A DNA stretch of 64,000 bases from Actinocatenispora thailandica. GTDB lineage: Bacteria > Actinomycetota > Actinomycetes > Mycobacteriales > Micromonosporaceae. The stretch is from NCBI RefSeq assembly GCF_016865425.1, contig NZ_AP023355.1, positions 866,198-930,197 of the forward strand, read 5' to 3'. The first letter of the stretch is position 1. Every line of letters starts with the position of its first letter. The notes below the pieces were generated by a model that worked only from the letters and a program-made list of their open reading frames with translations, was not told where the DNA came from and did no database searches. The position numbers were made by a program, and so were the translations under genes. Of the stretch, positions 1-11,400 are shown piece after piece.

Positions 1-2049
1 GGCGAGCCGCGGCCGGTGCCGCACGGCGACCTGCGGTCCAGGATCGACCGGGCGACCGGCGGTCGGTTCCAGACGCTGTTTCATCGCGATGCGGTGCCGG
101 CCCGGGACGCGGCCGGCCGCCCGGCGGTGCCGGAGCTGCGGGCGGACCAGGCGTTCGCGCGGCTGGAGGAGCAGCTCCGGGCGGCGGGACACGGTTCCAT
201 CGCGGCGATCGGCGCCGAGTGGCGGGACGGTGGCGACCACGTCTATGCCGCGGTCAACCATGTGGGTGAGATCCTCTACGCCGATCTGAACACCGGCGAC
301 TGGTGGCGGGTCGCACGGTTCGACACGATGACCGGGGCCGAACGCTGGGTGGACGCCACGTCCGGTCGGGAAACCGGGTTGGGCGCGGGCGACGGCGACG
401 CGCGGGTCTACGTCAACGTGGCGACCGGTGAGTGGCGCTACGACCCGATCTACCGGCTCGACGAGTTCCGCACCGTCGAAGCCACCGTGATCTCCGGCGA
501 CACCGGCCGGCCGGTGCCGTTCCACGACGTGACCATGCGCGATCCGGGCACGGCCACCGCCGACTACCTGCCGCACCTGCCCGAAGCCGAGCGCGGCACC
601 GCCGGCGCCGAGTCGTACCAACGAGAACTCGGTGACGTGCGAGCGCGCGAGGACGCCGCCCGGCAGGAGGCAGCCCACCACGCCGGGTTGGCCAGGCAGC
701 ACGCGGAGCAGGCGCACGAACACGAGCTCGCCGCGGCGAGGCACCGCCGCGCCGTCGACGTGCAGCAGCAACGGCACGACGACGCGCGGGCGCGGGCCGA
801 TTGGCACGCCGCGCAGGCGCGCCGGCACGAGGCGGACATCAACCGGCTGACCGGCGCAACCGACCGGCGGTCCGCGTCCGAGTTGGCCTCGCACCAGCGC
901 GCGGCCGAGCAGGAGCGCGCCGCCGCCACCCAGGCCCGCCGCAGCGCCGCCGGTCACCAGGGCGCCCGGGTCCGCGCCGAGCACCGGCTCGCCGAGGCGG
1001 AACGGCTGGCGTCGGCGGCGCGCGGGCACGCCGAGGACGCGATCCGAGCGCACGCCGACGCCGAGCGGGCCGCGGCCGCGCACCGGGCCGCCGCCGACCG
1101 CGCCGGCCGGGAGTACTCCCGCTGGGCGCGCGAGGCGAGCGACCAGCTGCGGGCGCGTTCCGGCGCGGCCGAGGCGGTGCGCGACAACTACCGGGATCGT
1201 GCCGACGGGCTGCCGGCCGGTGATCCGCTGCGCCCCCGCTACGAGCGGCTGGCCGACTACTACGACGGCATCAGTCGATCGGCCGCCGAGGCGAGCGACG
1301 CGTACCGGACGGCGGCGTCGGCACGGGACCGGGTCGGAGCACACGAGGATCGCGCCGCCGGCCGGGTCGACGAGGGGAGCGCCCCGAAGCGTCGGAGGCC
1401 GGCGCGGGCGACGGCGGGGAGGCGGCCGGCGGCTGGCACGGCGAGGCGGCACGGCATGCCGCCGAGGCCGAGCGGCTGCTGGAGCAGGCCCGGGTGCCGG
1501 ACCGGGCGCGGGCCGAGGCGGTCGGCCGCGCCGAGGTGCACGAGGACGCCGAGCGCATCGAGCGGGAGACCTACTCCAGGCTGCACGGTTCGGGAGATCC
1601 GGAGGTGCGACGTACCGCCGAACCGCACCGCCGCGCCGCCGAGGAGCACGCCGAGCAGGCCCGGCAGTTCCGTGCCGAGGCCGATCGGGCCACCCGGGAA
1701 CGCGACGAGCTGCTGGATGCGGTGCGTACGGCCCGGGACAGCCAGGCCGCCGCGGAACGGGCCGAGCACGAACAGCGAGACGCCGCGGCCATCGCCGACG
1801 CGCTGGCCCGCACTCGGCACGAGATGGCCGAGCGGGCCTCCGCCGAGATCCGCTGGTACGAGGAGGCTCCGCGCCCGGTGCCGCGTCCGGTCCACGCCGC
1901 CGGTGATCCGGGGCAGGGGTCGCGGCCCTCGACGGAGATGTCGCCGGAGCGCCGCGCTCGGCTGGACCAGGTGCTGTCCGCTCTGGATCCGGCGGTGCGG
2001 GCGGCCCGGGAGTTGCGTGCCGACCTGCAGCTCACCCTGCAGGACCTGA
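1..2049 (+). CDS. Giant toxin segment 1: papain-like domain end plus coiled coil (5' partial)
   Basis: This frame is open from the left edge, so the true start is outside. Up to about residue 185 it resembles the C-terminal part of a papain-fold toxin/glutamine deamidase (Tox-PL type). A conserved GGDHVYAAVN strand carries the catalytic-type His (codon 238-240), and YADLNTG carries the Asp (283-285). The Cys would lie upstream of the window. Residues ~200-450 are an Ala/Glu/Arg/His-rich heptad region, a long coiled coil. Coding quality stops at the G run 1374-1377. Beyond it this frame becomes Arg/Pro/Ser-rich out-of-frame sequence ending at TGA 2047-2049, while frame 3 carries on the coiled coil without a gap. 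Only 1-1377 is therefore likely to be real protein. The domain name comes from motif resemblance and was not searched. Confidence 0.6.
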   Translation, partial: GEPRPVPHGDLRSRIDRATGGRFQTLFHRDAVPARDAAGRPAVPELRADQAFARLEEQLRAAGHGSIAAIGAEWRDGGDHVYAAVNHVGEILYADLNTGDWWRVARFDTMTGAERWVDATSGRETGLGAGDGDARVYVNVATGEWRYDPIYRLDEFRTVEATVISGDTGRPVPFHDVTMRDPGTATADYLPHLPEAERGTAGAESYQRELGDVRAREDAARQEAAHHAGLARQHAEQAHEHELAAARHRRAVDVQQQRHDDARARADWHAAQARRHEADINRLTGATDRRSASELASHQRAAEQERAAATQARRSAAGHQGARVRAEHRLAEAERLASAARGHAEDAIRAHADAERAAAAHRAAADRAGREYSRWAREASDQLRARSGAAEAVRDNYRDRADGLPAGDPLRPRYERLADYYDGISRSAAEASDAYRTAASARDRVGAHEDRAAGRVDEGSAPKRRRPARATAGRRPAAGTARRHGMPPRPSGCWSRPGCRTGRGPRRSAAPRCTRTPSASSGRPTPGCTVREIRRCDVPPNRTAAPPRSTPSRPGSSVPRPIGPPGNATSCWMRCVRPGTARPPRNGPSTNSETPRPSPTRWPALGTRWPSGPPPRSAGTRRLRARCRVRSTPPVIRGRGRGPRRRCRRSAALGWTRCCPLWIRRCGRPGSCVPTCSSPCRT

Positions 2050-5000
2050 ACGAGCTCGCGGAGCTGCGGATTCGACACGAGGCCGCTGTGGACGCCCGGC
2101 GGGCGGTCTTCGACGACGTGGCGCGGCTGATGAACCGGCCGGAGAGCGACCCGGAGCGGGCCGCCGCGATGCGGCGTTCGACCGAGGTGCAGCGAACCGA
2201 GAACGACCTGGGTCGGCAGCTGCGCGCGGCGCGTGCCGCGCTGGACGCGGAGCACGCCCGGGTCCGGCAGGTGCTCGCGGACCGTATCGCGGAGTCGTCC
2301 CGGCTGGCGTCCGACCTGGAGGCGCGCGGCGACGATCCGCGCCTCGTGGCGAGTGCGGGTGCAGCCCGCGACGCGGAGCAGGCCTATCGGCGGCTGGCCG
2401 ACTCGTACGCGGCGGCGGTGGCGGAGGTGAACGCGTTCGGCAGCGCGCGCGCCGCCGTCGCCCGCGCCGAGACCCGGCTGGCGGGCGCCGCCGACACTCC
2501 GGGCACCCGGGACGCGTACCAGGGTGCGCGCGATGCCGCCATCCGCCGGCTCGAACAGCAGCGGCCCACGGCCACCGAGGCGATCGACCGGCTGTGGCGC
2601 GAGGTCGGGCAGGCCGAGGACCAGCAGGCGCGGCTCGAGCGATCGGCACCCCGTGCCGGGGAACCGGTCACCTCGGCTGCCCGGCAGGCGCCCGACCCGG
2701 CGACCGCGCCGGCACCGGACCCGGCCGCCTCGGTACCGGCCCCGGCGCGGCCGGCCGGTGCCGCGGCGGTGGGCGAGCCGGATCGGGTCGAGGCGCTGCC
2801 CGCCGAGGCGGTTCCGGGTACGCCGGGTGAATCCGTGGACCGGCCGGACGGCGGCTTCACGATCGCCCAGGGTGGGCGGCCGAACGTCGAGGACGCGGCG
2901 TACCGGGGTGAGCGGATCGCGGTCGTCGCCGACGGGATGGGCGGGCACAACGCCGGCGAGGTCGCGTCGGCGCTGACCGTCGAGGCGTTCCGGGCGCTCG
3001 ACGAGTCCGGCGCCGGGACCGGCAGCCCGGAGGCGAACGTCCGGGCCATGGTCGAACACCTGCGGGCGGCGAACGAGGCGGTACACCAGGGCGGGCTCGC
3101 CGATCCCGACAAGCAGGGCATGGGTACCACCCTGACCGCGCTGATGGTCGACGGGAACCGGGCCACCCTCATCCATGTCGGCGACTCCGAGGCGTTGCTG
3201 CTGCGCGACGGCGCCCTGCACAGCCTCGCCCGGGCGGACGAGGTGTGGGATCCAGCGGAGCGCCGGCACCTGCTGAGCCAGGCGGTCGACGGCAGTGCGC
3301 TCACCCCGCAGGTGGTGCAGTTCGAGCTGCGGCCCGGCGACCGGATCGTGCTGGCCAGCGACGGCCTGCGGCCGTTCCACCCGGCAGACACCGACGGGAT
3401 CACCCCGCCGCCGAAGCTGGTCGCCGACCGCGACATCGTGGACGTGCTCGACCGGCACCCGGATCCGCAGCAGGCGGCCGACCAGCTCGTACAGCTGGGG
3501 CTCGATCGGGTCCCGCCGGGGCGGCGCGGGGACAACGTCACCGCACTGGTGCTCGACCTCCCGGCCGCGCGGCAGGCGCCGGAGGTCGTGGCCGCCCCTG
3601 ACGGCCCGGCCAGTACCGGCTCGCCACGAGCCACCGAGCCCACCCGCGAGCCGGCAGCCGAGCCGACGCCCGAGGCCGCGGTCGAGCCGACGCCGGAGCC
3701 GGCGCAGCACACCGGGCCGGACGCCACGGCGACCCCGCGGCCGGCCGCCGACTCCGCGGACGGCGGGTCGGGTGATGCCGGTACCCCTCGGCCGGCGACG
3801 GGGGCCGAACCGCCGCCGCGGCCGCGCCCCGCGCACGTCGAGGACCCGCGGCACGTGCTGGCCGGTGCCGGTGAGGTCCCGGCCGCCCACCGCGAGTTGT
3901 GGAACGCCCATCGCGCCGCCCTGGACGCCCGGCACGACGTGGTCGAACTCGATCGGCAACTCGCCCGCGCCGAGGCCGACCGGAGGGCCGGTGTCGACGG
4001 GGCGGCCGACCGGCTCACCGAGCTGCGTGGCCGGCTGGGCGAGGCCGAGCAGCGGCTGCGGGAGCACGTCGAGCAGGTGAGTCACGCGTTGGGCCGGGAG
4101 GCCGACGACTACCGGCATGCCGCCACGCTCTTGCGCAACCGCGCCGGCGACCTGCGCTACGTCGGGCGGGTCGATGAGGCGCATCGGCTGGAAGCTCGGG
4201 CCCAGCGGCTGCACAACGCCGAGTGGGCGCTGCGCAATGCGCAGGGGATCCACCTGAGGGCCAACGAGCGGATGGACGACGCCCGCGAGTTCATGCGCGA
4301 GCAGGCGGTGCTGCGGGCGGCGGGTGTCGACGAGGGCCACCAGGACGTCGTCGACGCGGGCGTCATCGCCGACCAGGAGTGGCACGGCGCCGCCGACCTC
4401 ACCGAACGCTTCGCGGACAAGCTCCGGACCTCGATCGACCGGCTCGACGAGGTGCGGGACAGCGAGGACCGGACCGCCTGGCTGCCGGAGGTCCGCGAGC
4501 CGTCGGCGGGAGCGGCGGCACGACCGGCCGCGGAGGCCGGGGGTCCGTTCGACGGCCTGCTGGCCGGGCACGACGCACACCGCGCGGCGGTCGACGAGAT
4601 CAGCCGGACGGTGGCGGCGACGGCGGCTGCGGGTGGCGAGTTGCGCGCCGCCGACGAGCGGCTGACCAGGCTGGAGGCCGACCCCGACGCCGACCCGGCC
4701 GCCCTGGATGCGGCCCAGCGGGAGCGGGACGAGGCGGCGGTTCGGCTGGCGGACGCCCAGGTGCGGGAGTTCGTCGCGAGCCGGTCGGTCTACGCGCCGG
4801 CCGAGCGGTACTCCCGGCTGACGGCCGAAGCCGTCGAACGGCATCGCGCGGCCCGAACCTCGGTCGAGGAACACGCCGCCGAGCTGCGTGGTCGGGCCGA
4901 CGAAGCGGACGCCGAGCTGGCCGCACTGCCCGCCGACCATCCGGACCGGGCCGCGCACGCGGATCGGGTCGCCGAGCTGCGCGACACCGCCGACCGGTTC

Positions 5001-5435
5001 GACCGGGTCGCCGAGTCGCTGCGCGACGTCGAGGCCGAACTCGCCGCCGCCGACGCGCAGCACCAGAGTTCGCTCGCCGCCGGGCGCAGCGCCGAGCTTG
5101 CCGCGATCGAGCACGACCGGCAGGCCGCCGCCGCGGCTGATCCGGCGGAGCGGGAACGGCACCAGAGTCTCGCCGAGCAGGCCCGGGAACGGGCGGAGAG
5201 CGAACGGGCCGCAGCGGCCGAGGCGGATCGGGAGTTGCGTGCGGCGCTGGACCGGGCGGCCGACGCGCTGGCGACCGCCCGCACGCACGAGCCGCAGCCG
5301 GAGCCGGAGCACACGGCCGAAGAAACCCGCGAGGGGGCCAGCCCGGCCGGATCGAGGGCGAGGACGCGGACCGCCGGACCCGAGTCGCGGCGACCGAGGA
5401 GATCGACGACTCGGTACGCCGCATGCTGCAGCTGA
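1494..5435 (+). CDS. Giant toxin segment 2: coiled coils flanking an intact PP2C phosphatase
   Basis: Coding support begins at about 1378, directly after the G run where segment 1 loses coding character. The position given is the first start-like codon (GTG) and has no SD, so it is unlikely to be a true initiation site. Order: coiled coil rich in Ala, Glu and Arg (to ~2660), Pro/Ala linker, PP2C-type Ser/Thr phosphatase (~2854-3570), Pro/Glu/Thr linker, second long coiled coil (~3880-5330). All metal-site motifs of PP2C are present (listed in the domain entry), so the phosphatase should be active. Coding character ends at the five-G run 5333-5337. The last ~30 residues to the stop at 5433-5435 are out of frame, and frame 2 continues the helical region. 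Confidence 0.65.
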   Translation: MPDRARAEAVGRAEVHEDAERIERETYSRLHGSGDPEVRRTAEPHRRAAEEHAEQARQFRAEADRATRERDELLDAVRTARDSQAAAERAEHEQRDAAAIADALARTRHEMAERASAEIRWYEEAPRPVPRPVHAAGDPGQGSRPSTEMSPERRARLDQVLSALDPAVRAARELRADLQLTLQDLNELAELRIRHEAAVDARRAVFDDVARLMNRPESDPERAAAMRRSTEVQRTENDLGRQLRAARAALDAEHARVRQVLADRIAESSRLASDLEARGDDPRLVASAGAARDAEQAYRRLADSYAAAVAEVNAFGSARAAVARAETRLAGAADTPGTRDAYQGARDAAIRRLEQQRPTATEAIDRLWREVGQAEDQQARLERSAPRAGEPVTSAARQAPDPATAPAPDPAASVPAPARPAGAAAVGEPDRVEALPAEAVPGTPGESVDRPDGGFTIAQGGRPNVEDAAYRGERIAVVADGMGGHNAGEVASALTVEAFRALDESGAGTGSPEANVRAMVEHLRAANEAVHQGGLADPDKQGMGTTLTALMVDGNRATLIHVGDSEALLLRDGALHSLARADEVWDPAERRHLLSQAVDGSALTPQVVQFELRPGDRIVLASDGLRPFHPADTDGITPPPKLVADRDIVDVLDRHPDPQQAADQLVQLGLDRVPPGRRGDNVTALVLDLPAARQAPEVVAAPDGPASTGSPRATEPTREPAAEPTPEAAVEPTPEPAQHTGPDATATPRPAADSADGGSGDAGTPRPATGAEPPPRPRPAHVEDPRHVLAGAGEVPAAHRELWNAHRAALDARHDVVELDRQLARAEADRRAGVDGAADRLTELRGRLGEAEQRLREHVEQVSHALGREADDYRHAATLLRNRAGDLRYVGRVDEAHRLEARAQRLHNAEWALRNAQGIHLRANERMDDAREFMREQAVLRAAGVDEGHQDVVDAGVIADQEWHGAADLTERFADKLRTSIDRLDEVRDSEDRTAWLPEVREPSAGAAARPAAEAGGPFDGLLAGHDAHRAAVDEISRTVAATAAAGGELRAADERLTRLEADPDADPAALDAAQRERDEAAVRLADAQVREFVASRSVYAPAERYSRLTAEAVERHRAARTSVEEHAAELRGRADEADAELAALPADHPDRAAHADRVAELRDTADRFDRVAESLRDVEAELAAADAQHQSSLAAGRSAELAAIEHDRQAAAAADPAERERHQSLAEQARERAESERAAAAEADRELRAALDRAADALATARTHEPQPEPEHTAEETREGASPAGSRARTRTAGPESRRPRRSTTRYAACCS
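2854..3570 (+). other. PP2C-type Ser/Thr phosphatase domain (intact)
   Basis: The motifs occur in family order: RPNVEDA at the first strand, DGMGGH (2931-2948) as metal ligand, MGTTLTAL, VGDSEALLLRDG, LASDGL and GDNVTALVL (from 3528). These are the standard acidic metal-binding positions of metal-dependent protein phosphatases. PP2C domains are usually stand-alone or stress-signalling modules, so being embedded between coiled coils of a toxin-like giant is unusual. It may act as an effector that dephosphorylates target proteins, or act on the protein's own kinase domains. Both roles are inference. Confidence 0.85.
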
Positions 5436-8400
5436 TGGGTGGCTCGCGGGCGAGTTCGGCGCTCGACCACCTGCTTGGCCGGGTCGGCATCGGTGACCCG
5501 GCATCGTCCCGGTCCGACCGGGCCAGCGTCCGGCTCGACCAGTTGCTGGGCAAGCTCGGCCTGGGGCGGGCGGCGACCTGGATACGGCAGGCGGAGCGGT
5601 CGGCGTTCGAACAGGTGGTGGCCGAGCGATACCTGTCCGGCCAGCACGGCGACGAGGCGCGCTACATCGCTCGGGCCCGCGGCTGGGATGGCACCGAGAT
5701 CCGGACCAGGATCGAGCGGGGGCCGCTGCCGCCGGGGCGGATCGCCGAGGTTCGGGCACATCCGGAGAACGGCGAGCCGGGCGTGATCGTCGTCTCGGAC
5801 CGGATCCACGTCGAGAGCCGGCAGGAGCTCGACCTGATCGTGCTCCGCGAGGTGGGCGATGCGCTGGTCGACATGCACACCCGCGCCGTCGAGGGCCCGA
5901 ACGGGCCGCGGGCGGACCACCGGCGGCTGAGCCAGTGGTGGCACCACCGGGTCCGTACCTCCGGTGACACGCTCAGCGAGCACCGCAAGCCGGACTGGTA
6001 CATGCCCCGGTTGACCCAGCGCGACCGGCAGCAGATCAACTACCTCGACCGGGTGCTCGACCTGCATCGCAATGCGGTGCAGGACCTCGCCCGGCTCGGG
6101 GATGCCGACCCGGCCGCGCCCGATCCGGCGGCGGATGCCGAGCGCCGCCGGCTCGGCCACGTCCGCGACCTGACGGACCGGGAGGCGGCGCGGCTGGCCC
6201 GCGAGCTGGGGGTGCACCAGTCGGATCGGGCGTTGTCGATGGTCGCCCGTCGGTTGACCTCCCCGCACGCCGCCGAGACGGTACGCCAGCACGCCGAACG
6301 ACTCGCTGCCGAGGACGCGGCGCACCGCCAGCGGCCGGCGCTGGCGACCGGTGAGACCCGGTCCGCGCCGGGCGAGGTGCCTGTCCTGCGCCGGCTGATC
6401 GACGCCGACATCCCGGCGGCACCGCGGCCCGCGGCGGCGCCGGACGCTACCGCTGCCGAGCACCGCCGTACGCCCGCCGTGCCGGACGCCCGGGAGCTGG
6501 CTCGCGCGGTGTCGGCCGCCGACCGTGCGCTCGAACTGCTCGCCGCGCCGGCCGAGCATGCCGGCCAGCCCGGCGACGCCGTCGCCAGGGCCGACTGGGC
6601 GACCGACCCGGACACCGGGCTCCGGTCCGATCGGCTACTCACCGTGACCACCCGGCAGGGCCGCACCGAACAGGTCGACATCGGTGACGTGCTGGCCGAC
6701 GTCGCACCCCGGATCACCGACGCGTCCGCGGATGCCGAGCTGGTCGCCCGGCTGGGGCAACGCGTCGACGCCGCGCTCGATCTGCACCACGAACCGGTGA
6801 TCGGTGCCCTCGACGCGCTGGCCGACCTGCACGCGCAGACGCCGGACGCGACGCATGCCGCCATCGAGTCGCGCTTCGACCAGCTGTTGCACGAGACCGG
6901 CGTGCACGGCGACGACATGGCTCGACGGCTGCTGCGGGCCGAGCTGCGGCCGCCGGCGCGTGCGCTGCTGGATCGCGTCTACCGGGACACGCCGGTCGAG
7001 GAGGTGACCGAACCGGTCCCGGACGCCGCCGGCGCCCTCCCGCCGGTACCGGCCGAGGTGCGTGCCGTGTTGCCGGACGTGCTGGCTGCGCTGGAGGGGC
7101 CGGCCGGGCGGCATCCGTTGGCCAGGGCGTACCTGAGCGCCGCCGGCGACCGGGTGATCGGCCTCAGCCACGACGGTCGGCGGGCCGAGGTGGCGATCCC
7201 GCACGTCGCCGCCGATCCGGCGGTCACCGGCCCACATCACGAGCGGGTTCCGGCGCTGGTCACCGAGGCGCTGGCCCGCCGGTTCGCGACCGAGCTGCGG
7301 CTGTCCCGGGGCGACTTCGCCGAGCTGTCCGGCAACCCGGAGCTGGCCACCCGGTCGGTCCGGTTCGAGGCGTTGGCGCGGCTGCACGAGCAGTCGTACG
7401 GCACCCAGCGGGACGCGGTGCAGCGCCGCATCGCGAGCCTGCTGACCGAGCTGGGGCTGCGCGCCGACCTGCACGACGCCGAACAGCTGCGGGTGGAGTT
7501 CGGCCGGCCGTTGGGCGGGTACGAGCGGGCGCTGCTCGACGAGTTCGGCGCCGCCCCGCGCGAGGTGGAGCTGGGTGTCCCGCCGGCCGAGCACCTGCGC
7601 TTCGTGGACGCGGTGGACGCGGTGGTGGCGCACCTCGGTGCCGACGGTACCGGCCTGGTGCGCCGCGCCGAGTTGGTGGACGGCGCGACGGTCCGGGTCT
7701 GGCCGATGGACGGGCGGCCGATCGAGATCCGGTTGCCCGAACCACACGAGACGGCGCCCGCGGTGGCGGCCGAACAGCTGACCGACGTGGACGTTCGGGC
7801 CGCGCGCGAGCGGTACGAGGAGCTGGCGCTCACGACGGTCGGCGAGGCGATCGGCCGTGCGCTGGCCGAGCAGGCGCCGGGCCGGCTGGAAAGCTGGCCG
7901 CCGGAACAGCGCGCGCTGTTGCCGGAGGTCGGTGGTCAGCACGGCCGCGCCGCGGCGCATGCCCGGCTGACCGAGCGTGCGGCCGAGGCGCGCCGCGCCG
8001 GCGACGCCGCGGAGGCGGCGCGGCTGGATGCGTCCCGGCACGCGCTCGCCGACGAGATGCGGCAACGGGCTGCGGACACCGGCCTGGCCGAGCGCACCGG
8101 CGCGGAGGCACAGCCGGCGCGGGCCAGGGCGATGCTGCCGGGTGAACTGCGGCGGATCGTCGACGAGGTACGGCACGAGGACCTGCGCGACGGGCTGGAC
8201 GGCCAGTTCGACGAGTCGGTTCGCGACGACGTGGCGACCGCGGTGCAGGCGTTGACCGGCGCGGAACCCGGGCACCCGGTGCGCTCGGCGGGACTCGACA
8301 ACGGGCGACTGCGGCTGCGTACCGGCGACGGCCGGGACGTCGACGTCGATCCGCGCGGGGTGCTCGACGAACTCGCTACGCACGGCCGGTCGCCGGATCG

Positions 8401-11400
8401 TACGGTCGCCGCCGTCGAACGGCTGGCCGCCGCCGTGGACGACGCGGTGCGTCCGGCCGGCGCGGACGAGGCGGCACACCGCCGAGCGACCACGCTGTCC
8501 GCGCTGGCCGAGGTCGCCGGCCGGGCCGAGCTGCCGGCGGAGGTGCGGGACGCGGCGCGGCAGCGGTTCGCCGAGCTGGCGGCCGAGGGCGGCTTCGATC
8601 GTGGCGAGCTGCCGGCGGCGGCCCGGCGGCTGCTCGCCGACGGTACCGACCGTGGCGCCACCGTCGAGGAGATCAGCCTGGCGGCCGAGGGCCTGACCGC
8701 GAACGAGGCCGCGTTCTTCGACACCGTACGGGAGCTGCTGCCGGACCTGGTCGGCCCGGATCGGCAGGAACTCGCGGCTGGCCTGCGCCTGAATGCCGAC
8801 GGCTCGCTGGAGGTCACCCGGCACAACGGCCGCACACTGCGGGTCGAGCTGTTCGACCGGGCCAACCGGGAACTGCCGGCCGACGGCGCCGGGCGGCGGG
8901 TCGCGGTCACCCGGGCCCTGGCCGAGGCCGTGGCGCAGGCCAGGTTGCGGCCACCGCGACTGGTGTCTCGCCTGATCCATCCGGAGCGGCGGCATGACGA
9001 CATCCTCTGGAACGAGCCGTCCAAGGGCTGGCTGCCGCGTACCGTCCAGCGGTTGAAGTTCACCAGCCCGCACGACGCGGTACGTCTCGCCGAACTGCGC
9101 GCCCTCGGCCGACTGCACCAGACGGCCGATGCGGCCACCCGGGATCGCATCGAGGATGCGGTCCGGTCCCGGGCGCTGACCGAGGGCACCGACGGCGCCG
9201 AGCCGCGCCGGGAGTGGGTGGCCGACCGGGTCAGCGACGAAACCTGGCGGCTCCTCGCCGAGGTGAACGACGGCCACGACCTGCCGGCGCAGTACGAGGT
9301 CGTCCGGATCCTCGGCGAGGGTATCGACGGGTTGCGCATCGAACCGCGCACCGAGCGGGACCCGTCGCTGCCTCACCTCGCCGAGGTACGCGGCCCGCAC
9401 GACCTGCTGCCCCAACGCGGGGTGAACAGCCTGTTCAGCGTCCGGCCGGAGCAGCACGGGATGAGTCGGCTGCTGGCCTCGATCGATCCCGGCATCGAGG
9501 TACGGGTCGAGATCGGCCACGTCGAGTCGGACGCGCTGTTCCACAGCGAGCTGGTGCGGTTCGACGGCGCGGACCGGGACGTGCCCGACGCCTTGGTCGA
9601 CGCCCGGCAGGTCTCCCCGGGGTACTTCAAGCTCACCGTCCGGGAGGACTGGCCCGGCGGCGTCTCCGCCGAGCACATCCGGCGGGAACTCAACCGCCAG
9701 CTGGCGGACATGCTCGCCACCGAGCGGACCCCGAGCCGGCTGCCTTCGGTCCGTAAGATCCTGGCGACCGAGATCGCCGGACCGCTGGCCAAGGTGTCCG
9801 TGATGGCCGGTGCGCTGCTGTCCGGTTACCTTCCGCTGAGCCAGGGCACCGGCTCGTTCACCGCCGGCCTGCTGGGCCTGTTCGTCAGCGGCCCGGTGCT
9901 GGTGCACTACCTGCGGCACACCATCGACAACGTGCAGACCATGCTGCGCGAGCAGCGAACCAGCTGGAACGATCCCGATCCGCGGACCAACCTGCAGCGT
10001 GATCTCGCCGCGCTGCGCGACGCCGCGGATCCGCGACTCGCCGCCCGGGGTATGCGGGCCGAGCTGCCCGGGGCGAGCGGCGCGAGCCGGCCAGAGTTGG
10101 CCGGAGCGCACCCGGACGGTGGCCGGCGCCCGGGTGAGGGCGAGGGTTCGCCGGGCCCGGAGGGGGCGGCCGGGCCGGACGGTGCGGCGCCGGAACGGCA
10201 GGGCGCTGCAGGTAGGCCGGACGGTGCGGTGAGGCCGGAGGGTGCGACGTCGCCGGAGGGTGGACCGGGCCATGGCGCCGAGGTGGCGCGGCGGCCCGGC
10301 GGCGAGCTGATCACTCCCGAGGAACGAGAGCAACTGGTCCAGGCGGGTCGCAGCGCCGCTGTCGCGGTGCTCGACGGGCATCGGGTGGAGCACGTTCGCG
10401 CGCACACGGACAAGGACGGCACCCTGATCCTGCGCCGTGACCCGGTCCGGCACACCGAGCCACGTCCGGCGACCGGATGGGAGGACGCGAACGCCGACGG
10501 CACGCACCAGCCGGCCGTCCGGCAGGAGGGCGGGCAGCGGCCGGAGGGCGACGGCGGGAACCGCACGGAGGGTGCGACGCGGCCGGACGGCGGGGTGCGG
10601 CCGGAGGGTGAGAACCGTCCGGACGGGCCGGCGCACCCGGACCCGGCGCACCCGGACCCGGCGCACCCGGACGGGGCGGCGCACCCGGACGGGTGGCGGC
10701 ACCGGCTGGCCAGCCGGATGTCGCCGCGGGTGCGGGTCCGCTTCGAACCGGCCGGACCGGGCGACCCGGCCACCCGCCGCGTCGGTACCAACGAGCACAT
10801 CGTCTACGTGCCGCGCGAGGTGCCCGCGGGCCGGACGATGGAAGACGTGATGCGCGAGCGGCTGGGCGAGGTCATGTCGTCCGAGCGGCAACTCGTGCAG
10901 AAGTTCCAGAACCTGCGGACGAAACTCACCGTCAACTCACTGTGGGCGTCGGTGACCGGTGGCGCCCTGGCCGCCCTGCTGATCAAGGCCAACGCGCCCC
11001 AGCTCGGTTTCAGCCTGCTCGCCGCCGAGTTCGCCGGCCGGTGGGTCGGCACGACCGTCAAGCACTGGTCGGAGCGGATGTTCGAGGCGGCCGACATGTC
11101 CTCCGGGGCACGCGAGGGCGAGCTGAGCCGGTCGGTGCTCCCGGAGGAGACCACCAACGGCGCCACCGAACTGCGTGAGTACATCGAGAAACTGGCCTGG
11201 AAGGCCGGCCTGGACGAGGACGCCATCCGGGTGCACACGGGTGCCGCGAGCGAAGCGTCGCTGCGGGGGCGGCCGGGCGAGGACGTCGTGCGCGAGGCCA
11301 GCAACGCGTTCGGGGACCACGTGGACGACCTGCCCAAGGGCGTGCGGTTGACCGGGCCGCAGGTCCATCCCGAGCACCCGAACATCGTCCGGTACACCCT

